DNA of 8,076 nucleotides from Candidatus Sigynarchaeota archaeon (GTDB lineage Archaea > Asgardarchaeota > Lokiarchaeia > Sigynarchaeales > Sigynarchaeaceae), in the NCBI GenBank assembly GCA_030587525.1, contig JAUQYW010000505.1:1-8076 (forward strand), in the 5' to 3' direction. The notes beneath the pieces are model-generated. The model did no database searches and had not been told where the DNA came from. It saw only the letters and a list, made by a program, of their open reading frames with translations. Positions 1 to 3,716 of this stretch are shown one piece after another. Both the position numbers and the translations under genes were made by a program. Numbering within the stretch: the first letter of the stretch is position 1; each line of letters starts with the position of its first letter.

Positions 1-405
1 CAAGAGCAGCACCAGAAAGTTTCGTCGTTGCTTGAGAAATTCCTTCGCGAGAAACACGATCCCGCAAAGGGGCAAGACGAACGCGCTGTAGAGCAGGAAT
101 CGGATCCATCCCACGTCGAGATCCACCGAAATATAGAAGGTGATTGCGAGGAGGATGGAAAGAACCCCTTCCACCTCGTAAAAAACCCATTGAACGTGTT
201 TACGCAAATTTCCCCTCACGCGGGCAAAGATCCACAACATGATCAACAAGCAAAAAACCGCCGTGGCGATCTCGCCTACCATCACGGCGGTTATCCTCGC
301 CGAGATGAAGGGACGCACGCTGACCGGGACTTGGGCAAGCCCCAGGCAAAGCACCCCGTTCACAACTATATATTGCCCTTTCTTAGAAACCGCTCCGATC
401 GCCAT
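1..405 (-). CDS. Multi-pass membrane protein, C-terminus cut off by the window edge
   Basis: This frame is open from the ATG at 405 to base 1, giving 135 residues without a stop. It reads as an integral membrane protein with about four hydrophobic helices: residues 11-30, 38-62, 73-94 and 101-122. A fifth may begin at 130. Basic loops (ARVRGNLRKH near 61-70, KQRR near 125-128) separate them. An in-frame TGA lies two codons upstream (409-411), so the ATG is effectively forced. It is preceded by GGTGA, a plausible Shine-Dalgarno sequence, and a TATA-like box lies near 436-445. I do not recognise the family; a transporter, a sensor membrane domain or an orphan membrane protein are all possible. 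The plus-strand ORF over the same bases (28-477) has a low-complexity, highly charged composition typical of the antisense of a membrane protein. Coding on the minus strand is fairly sure; function is unknown. Confidence 0.75.
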   Translation of the reverse strand, partial: MAIGAVSKKGQYIVVNGVLCLGLAQVPVSVRPFISARITAVMVGEIATAVFCLLIMLWIFARVRGNLRKHVQWVFYEVEGVLSILLAITFYISVDLDVGWIRFLLYSAFVLPLCGIVFLAKEFLKQRRNFLVLLL

Positions 406-435
406 TTGTCACCAGAGATCCAAATTTTTGACATC

Positions 436-445
436 AACATAAACT
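436..445 (-). promoter_or_regulatory. TATA-like box of the left-edge membrane protein
   Basis: The minus strand reads AGTTTATGTT here. Its centre is about 36 bp from the ATG at 405, so transcription would start near 415 and leave a leader of roughly 10 nt that just includes the GGTGA ribosome site. The match to the archaeal TATA consensus is only partial. Confidence 0.35.
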
Positions 446-651
446 TCGTGGTTTTCTACATCCAAATCGTTGCATGATCCTCCGAGGTAAGAACTATTGA
501 AATGGCACGTTTCAAAGGTCTCGTCGACTTGATTCACACTTCTAACCGTGCAACCGGGTAATGACAAAAACGTAAAAACGTGCTTTTCAACACAAAATTG
601 CCGAAAATATGTTCGATTTATGTATAAACATGGATTTTTACGCTACAAACG

Positions 652-659
652 TTTATTAA
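652..659 (+). promoter_or_regulatory. TATA-like box TTTATTAA
   Basis: TTTATTAA matches the archaeal TATA pattern and faces the coiled-coil gene at 789. Its centre is 26 bp upstream of an ATG at 681, the same spacing as the vapB promoter later in the window. Transcription would start close to 681, giving either a leader of about 108 nt for the coiled-coil gene or a leaderless 15-codon ORF (681-728). A weaker candidate, TTCATATCG near 729-737, would give a leader of about 30 nt instead. Confidence 0.35.
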
Positions 660-788
660 GGAGGATTTTCTGAGATATTCATGGTTGTTGGGCATTCCCC
701 GCTTGAGCTAGTCCCGGTAAGGTCATAATTCATATCGTAATGATCTGGAATCTGATCACGTGTCTAATCGGAGAAAAGGTGAGCATCC

Positions 789-995
789 TTGCGCATCGGC
801 ATCATGGCAAAGGTGAAGGCACTTGAAAAGAAGGTGGATGTGCTATCACAATTATTAGACCTGGAGGTGCAAAAATTGCAGACGATCGCGGGGCTTGATG
901 AGTTGGAAAAACAATTCGCCGAGTGGGACCAAAATATCAAGGATGGAAAGGCCGGGATGCGAAAAAATACTGTTACTGAATGCACCGCGACATAA
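789..995 (+). CDS. Small coiled-coil protein, unknown function
   Basis: This is a 68-residue soluble protein. Residues 6-55 are rich in Lys, Glu, Leu and Gln with heptad-like spacing of Leu, Val and Ile (for example KKVDVLSQLLDLEVQKLQ), which predicts a helical coiled coil or helical hairpin. No signal peptide or membrane segment is seen. The start is a choice between TTG at 789, which has AAGGTGAG five bases upstream, and ATG at 804, which has no ribosome site. I prefer the TTG because of the Shine-Dalgarno match. The tail after residue 55 (MRKNTVTECTAT) looks unstructured. The antisense ORF at 764-985 is Ser/Phe/Cys-rich and reads as a shadow. A DNA-associated or assembly adaptor is conceivable, but no family is recognised. 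Confidence 0.5.
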   Translation: MRIGIMAKVKALEKKVDVLSQLLDLEVQKLQTIAGLDELEKQFAEWDQNIKDGKAGMRKNTVTECTAT

Positions 996-1234
996 GAAGC
1001 ACATGCACAAGGATGAGTGTAAAAGTGAGGAATTGGCTAACTTGCAATTTCATCCCCAGGCTACGCCGAGCAGCATCATGACCGCGAACCCGAGCATGAT
1101 TTGCGCCGATGCTCATGAGTAACAACATCGCTCTGTTGATGTGGGGAATGATGATTTCAAGGATCCGGCAGGACGGCAAGGCGCTGGGTTATTCACGGGT
1201 GCGGGAAAGCTCAAGGCTCCTTGTGCCGGCCACG

Positions 1235-1242
1235 ATTCGAAT
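1235..1242. repeat. Palindrome ATTCGAAT, copy 1
   Basis: This exact 8-bp palindrome, extended to 10 bp as GATTCGAATC (1234-1243), ends one base before the TATA-like box at 1244. It therefore sits where the archaeal TFB recognition element would lie. A second exact core copy is at 1281-1288. It may be an operator half of a pair; a chance match to a tRNA T-loop was considered and dropped. Confidence 0.35.
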
Positions 1243-1243
1243 C

Positions 1244-1253
1244 CTATTTAATG
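1244..1253 (+). promoter_or_regulatory. TATA-like box of the acyltransferase gene
   Basis: CTATTTAATG resembles an archaeal TATA box. With the usual spacing of about 26 bp, transcription would begin near 1274, leaving a leader of about 15 nt to the TTG at 1289 or 30 nt to the ATG at 1304. ATTCGAAT palindromes flank the region at 1235-1242 and 1281-1288. Confidence 0.4.
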
Positions 1254-1280
1254 TCGTTCTGCGAAGCTAGGGATAAAGAC

Positions 1281-1288
1281 ATTCGAAT
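1281..1288. repeat. Palindrome ATTCGAAT, copy 2
   Basis: This second exact copy lies 46 bp after the first, just downstream of the inferred transcription start and directly before the TTG at 1289. If a protein binds both sites, it would bracket the TATA box and start site, an arrangement typical of repression. Confidence 0.35.
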
Positions 1289-1303
1289 TTGTGGCACCTT
1301 TAC

Positions 1304-2701
1304 ATGACCGAAATGAGGAACACGGCCGGAACGGAACCAGCGCGCCCAGCTCCAGTAGATGCTGGCAAAGCGGGCGAAAAAAAGGTAGATAAAAGGAAGA
1401 ATCGGGAAACGGAGGCCGGGAGGAAGCTTAAGCCCTTCTACCAGCTCACGAACATCATCCACCGGTACCGGATCTACGCGCTGTTCAAGCACGTTCCTCA
1501 TTCACTCGTTGCTGGGCTCGCGCACTTTCTCGCGAGGGTATTCTTTGGCCGCTCGAAATTCCTCGTTAATCGCATGCAGGCATGCATCTGTGCCATCACG
1601 GGACGAGATTATCCCCGAAAATTTCTTTGGAAGCTGGCCGATGCAAACATCAAAAACATGGGCACCTTGCTCTTCGACGTCATGCTCAAGGGACCGAATT
1701 ACGATGCCTCGAACTACACGAAGCTCGTGCGATTCCACGGGATCGAGCACCTCGACGCGGCCTTGAAGCTCGGCAAGGGCGTCTTGATGCCATCGCTGCA
1801 CGTCGGCGAGTTTTTTCACTGCGTCGCGGGCCTGGTCTTCAAGGGCTACGACGTGGCGGTGGTGGGGAACATGGACAACCGCCTCATATTCGAGCAGATG
1901 CTGAAGCGGCCACAATACAAGACGATGCACTTGATTGCCCGGGAAAAATACGAGGCTATCCACGACGACATGGTGCGGTACCTCGGGAACAACCACATCG
2001 TCTTTTTAATGCACGATCTCGCCAAGAGAACGAACTTGCGAACGCCACTCGTCCGTGGCAAGAGGGACGTGCTGGTCGCAACCCCGCAAAGCGTGGTCGC
2101 GCTCCATCTCGAGACCGGCGCGCCGATCGTGCCCGTGGTGGCCGTGCCCGATGGGACCTTCACGCGGTCCATCGTGACCTTCCCCGATCCTGCTGGCATC
2201 CGCGCGGCGTCGGAGGAGGCACGAACCAAGCCAGCTAGCGAGACCCACGGGCGCATCAGCACGGCCATCAACGAGAATCTGTTCCCTTATGTCATTTCCT
2301 ATCCCCATTGCCATGAGGAACTCACCATGACTGGCAACCTGCTCCTCAACGTGAAGATCCACTTGCCAGCAGGCTCGACGCTCGTTGATGTCATCGAACA
2401 TTCCAGCAACGTTATTGACGAGATCATCAAGGGAAGCTACGAGCCAGGGCGTGCAGATGGTGCGTTGCTCGGTTGGCTCGCGGATGGTTGGCAAAAAGGG
2501 AAGGAGGCACTCGCCGCGGAAAAACGAGCCGTGGTGGCCAAGAAATCGGTCATTTCCCTCGGCGGACTGGAAACTTACCCGCAGATCTCCAAGATGCTGG
2601 GCGTCATCGGCAAATTATGCCGGGCAGGTGGCCGTGGAGACCTCGCAGAGTTTTACGTGAAACGAGGGGGCGAGGTTTCGAGATTCTTCCATCAACGGTA
2701 A
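1304..2701 (+). CDS. LpxL/HtrB-type (LPLAT superfamily) acyltransferase-like protein
   Basis: Members of this family transfer acyl chains to lipid or lipid-linked acceptors at the membrane. Counting from the ATG at 1304 (465 residues), residues 1-45 are charged and probably disordered. The core spans about 50-340. It has the family block GKGVLMPSLHVGEF (158-171), the region from MHD to TPLVRGK (236-253) that matches the acceptor-side motif, then ETGAPIVPVVAVPDG (270-284), and SYPHCHEEL (332-340) at the position of the usual P-x-W-x-W-x-H ending. The catalytic His is kept (H166), but the acid normally five residues later is Phe; a Glu lies three residues after the His. The last 125 residues are an extension beyond the usual length of about 300. 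No classic N-terminal membrane helix is seen. An in-frame TTG at 1289 is an alternative start; neither start has a clear ribosome site. The family call is fairly good. Substrate and activity are unknown. Confidence 0.7.
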   Translation: MTEMRNTAGTEPARPAPVDAGKAGEKKVDKRKNRETEAGRKLKPFYQLTNIIHRYRIYALFKHVPHSLVAGLAHFLARVFFGRSKFLVNRMQACICAITGRDYPRKFLWKLADANIKNMGTLLFDVMLKGPNYDASNYTKLVRFHGIEHLDAALKLGKGVLMPSLHVGEFFHCVAGLVFKGYDVAVVGNMDNRLIFEQMLKRPQYKTMHLIAREKYEAIHDDMVRYLGNNHIVFLMHDLAKRTNLRTPLVRGKRDVLVATPQSVVALHLETGAPIVPVVAVPDGTFTRSIVTFPDPAGIRAASEEARTKPASETHGRISTAINENLFPYVISYPHCHEELTMTGNLLLNVKIHLPAGSTLVDVIEHSSNVIDEIIKGSYEPGRADGALLGWLADGWQKGKEALAAEKRAVVAKKSVISLGGLETYPQISKMLGVIGKLCRAGGRGDLAEFYVKRGGEVSRFFHQR

Positions 2702-2705
2702 TTGC

Positions 2706-2710
2706 TTTTT
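2706..2710 (+). terminator. T-tract just after the acyltransferase gene
   Basis: A run of five T residues begins four bases after the TAA stop. Short T-tracts can terminate archaeal transcription without a hairpin. It lies just upstream of the vapB promoter and would help insulate it. A single short tract is weak evidence. Confidence 0.25.
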
Positions 2711-2729
2711 ATCTTGAAAAATATCCATG

Positions 2730-2737
2730 TTTATATA
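2730..2737 (+). promoter_or_regulatory. TATA box of the vapBC operon
   Basis: TTTATATA is a near-perfect archaeal TATA box. Its centre is 26-27 bp upstream of the ATG at 2760, so transcription should start at or next to that codon, giving a leaderless mRNA. It also rules out the upstream in-frame ATG at 2727, which overlaps the box. Antitoxins of this class commonly bind their own promoter, so autoregulation is likely, but no clear operator repeat was found. Confidence 0.7.
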
Positions 2738-2759
2738 CTTGCATGGAAATCATACATAC

Positions 2760-3095
2760 ATGGCATCGAGAACAACGGTCGCAATCAACGACTCGCTAAG
2801 GAAACGCATCAAAAAACTTTCAGCTTTGCTCGATGTATCTCAAGGTGAAATCATCGAGAAGGCAATAGAAGAATATGAACACGTGGTCTTTAGCAAGATC
2901 AAACAAACTACGAGAAATGACAAGAATGCGACTAAAAATCCACCGAATGATGTAAAGGATGTTTTGGAAGCCGCTACGCGCGACGTGTGGGCATCTGATC
3001 CGGAGACGAAGGCGATCCAGCAGAAATTGCTCTCCACGCCTGGTACAATCGATGATTTTATCCTTGATTCATGGGACTCGGGTCTTGACACATGA
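2760..3095 (+). CDS. vapB: Ribbon-helix-helix antitoxin (VapB-type)
   Basis: This 111-residue protein opens with a typical ribbon-helix-helix DNA-binding fold: a strand with alternating residues (RTTVAIND, 4-11), helix 1 (about 12-24), the turn DVSQ, and helix 2 (GEIIEKAIEEYE, 29-40). A polar linker follows (about 45-65), then an acidic C-terminal tail with TIDDFILDSWDSGLD (96-110), suited to wrap around and block the toxin. Paired antitoxins of this type neutralise a PIN RNase and repress their own operon as dimers. Translation starts at the ATG at 2760, which matches the predicted transcription start. The stop overlaps the toxin start as ATGA, so the two are co-transcribed and probably translationally coupled. 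At 111 residues it is longer than many VapB proteins, mostly through the linker. I use the gene name in the broad sense. Confidence 0.75.
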   Translation: MASRTTVAINDSLRKRIKKLSALLDVSQGEIIEKAIEEYEHVVFSKIKQTTRNDKNATKNPPNDVKDVLEAATRDVWASDPETKAIQQKLLSTPGTIDDFILDSWDSGLDT

Positions 3096-3556
3096 ATAAA
3101 CAATCGCGTCGTGAAACGATTGCCGAGAAGAATCTCCGCATCGCAATCGATTCGAACACGTATAGAAACTTGGGATTCATCAATTTTCTCCAAAAATACA
3201 AAGATCACATCCACGTCCACTTGCCATCAATCGTGTATCTCGAAGTTGGGTATTATTTTATGAGCAAAGGTATAAGCTGGGACGGATTCGTCGGGCAGTT
3301 GCAAAAAATGAACGGGAGTGGCCTTCCCTGGGATCTCGTTGATCAACGTACTGTATTGGAGCAAGCCATTGGACAAAAGGGGGATCTCCCGTTTAAAGCG
3401 CATTTTCGGGATTTCCTCATCGGTGTGCAGTGCATGAAAGCGAACCTCCAATTGATCACGAATAACAAGCGTCATTTCCAGTGGTGCTCGGGAATTTCTG
3501 TCGTGTCGCCTGAAGAATTCGTTACCTCGTTTGTCCGTGATGACGCAGGCTCGTGA
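3092..3556 (+). CDS. vapC: PIN-domain toxin RNase (VapC-type)
   Basis: This 154-residue protein has the PIN nuclease layout. A first Asp lies after a beta strand (RIAIDSNTY, D20), a Glu at the start of a helix (IVYLEVGYYF, E51), an Asp at the start of a later helix (FRDFLIG, D107), and the TxNxxHF-like block TNNKRHF (123-129) is followed by the final strand and VVSPEEF. Together these would bind one or two magnesium ions for RNA cleavage. VapC toxins cut tRNA or rRNA and stop translation when freed from the antitoxin. The fourth position often has Asp but here is Asn (N125), as in some active relatives. The ATG overlaps the antitoxin stop by ATGA. The RNA target cannot be read from sequence. 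Length is slightly above the usual 130-140 residues, because of a charged N-terminal stretch. Confidence 0.75.
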   Translation: MNKQSRRETIAEKNLRIAIDSNTYRNLGFINFLQKYKDHIHVHLPSIVYLEVGYYFMSKGISWDGFVGQLQKMNGSGLPWDLVDQRTVLEQAIGQKGDLPFKAHFRDFLIGVQCMKANLQLITNNKRHFQWCSGISVVSPEEFVTSFVRDDAGS

Positions 3557-3716
3557 CCTCCATCTTAAAGATATACTTCTCTGCGAGGAATTCTATGCAA
3601 TAAGCTGTGATAGCGATCCGGAAATAGTTTAAGACCAAATCTTTTCTTGTTGATCCTTGATAGTATCTTAGAATAGTAACAAATCACCGCCGTGAATTCC
3701 GGGGACGAATAAGAAG

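Larger units (their letters stand above)
406..788. other. AT-rich divergent intergenic region
   Basis: These 383 bp separate the minus-strand membrane gene from the plus-strand coiled-coil gene, so both promoters should lie here. No long ORF, RNA gene or repeat array is visible. Short ORFs exist at 502-561 (19 codons, GAGGT 13 bp upstream) and 681-728 (15 codons), neither of them convincing. The stretch 561-660 is the most AT-rich and contains a TATA-like TTTATTAA at 652-659. An 8-bp inverted repeat (571-578 with 635-642) is probably chance. Confidence 0.6.
1109..1270 (+). pseudogene. Short ORF resembling an ABC-permease EAA loop, possible gene remnant
   Basis: A 53-codon ORF starts at ATG 1109 (or ATG 1115) and ends at TAG 1268-1270. 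An in-frame TGA at 1097-1099 closes it upstream. Its middle, KALGYSRVRESSRLLVPA, resembles the cytoplasmic loop of ABC-transporter permeases, which has an A-x-x-x-G core and a Pro about 12-14 residues later, following a hydrophobic stretch (IALLMWGMMI). The rest of a permease is absent. The peptide is too short to be one, so it may be a decayed fragment, a small membrane peptide or chance. The overlapping minus-strand ORF (973-1179) also has hydrophobic patches but no recognisable motif. No ribosome site was seen, so real expression is doubtful. Confidence 0.22.
996..1288. other. Mostly non-coding region before the acyltransferase gene
   Basis: These 293 bp lie between the coiled-coil gene and the acyltransferase gene. 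Apart from the short permease-like ORF and the promoter elements near 1235-1288, nothing recognisable is present. Short ORFs on both strands overlap without any clear favourite, which fits degraded sequence. Confidence 0.5.

Noticed and set aside
28..477. 149-residue plus-strand ORF at the left edge
   Set aside because: It is the antisense of a clear membrane protein; its charged, His/Asp/Arg-rich composition is what the opposite strand of hydrophobic helices gives.
571..642. 8-bp inverted repeat CGTAAAAA / TTTTTACG
   Set aside because: The arms are 56 bp apart in AT-rich DNA, so chance is likely and no hairpin role is evident.
764..985. 73-residue minus-strand ORF opposite the coiled-coil gene
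   Set aside because: Its Ser/Phe/Cys-rich peptide mirrors the Lys/Glu/Leu codons of the other strand; the plus strand has the better ribosome site.
1231..1250. GATTCGAATC resembling a tRNA T-loop
   Set aside because: Flanking bases do not form a T-stem on either strand and no acceptor or anticodon arm is present.
1502..1996. 164-residue minus-strand ORF inside the acyltransferase gene
   Set aside because: It lies wholly within a gene with recognisable family motifs and has no ribosome site or motif of its own.
2727..2759. Upstream in-frame ATG for the antitoxin
   Set aside because: It overlaps the TATA box and would lie upstream of the inferred transcription start; the fold begins after the ATG at 2760.
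3557..3716. Gap before the receptor-like gene, searched for a TATA box or RNA gene
   Set aside because: Only weak AT-rich matches (near 3622-3631 and 3659-3676) are present, with no convincing spacing or structure.
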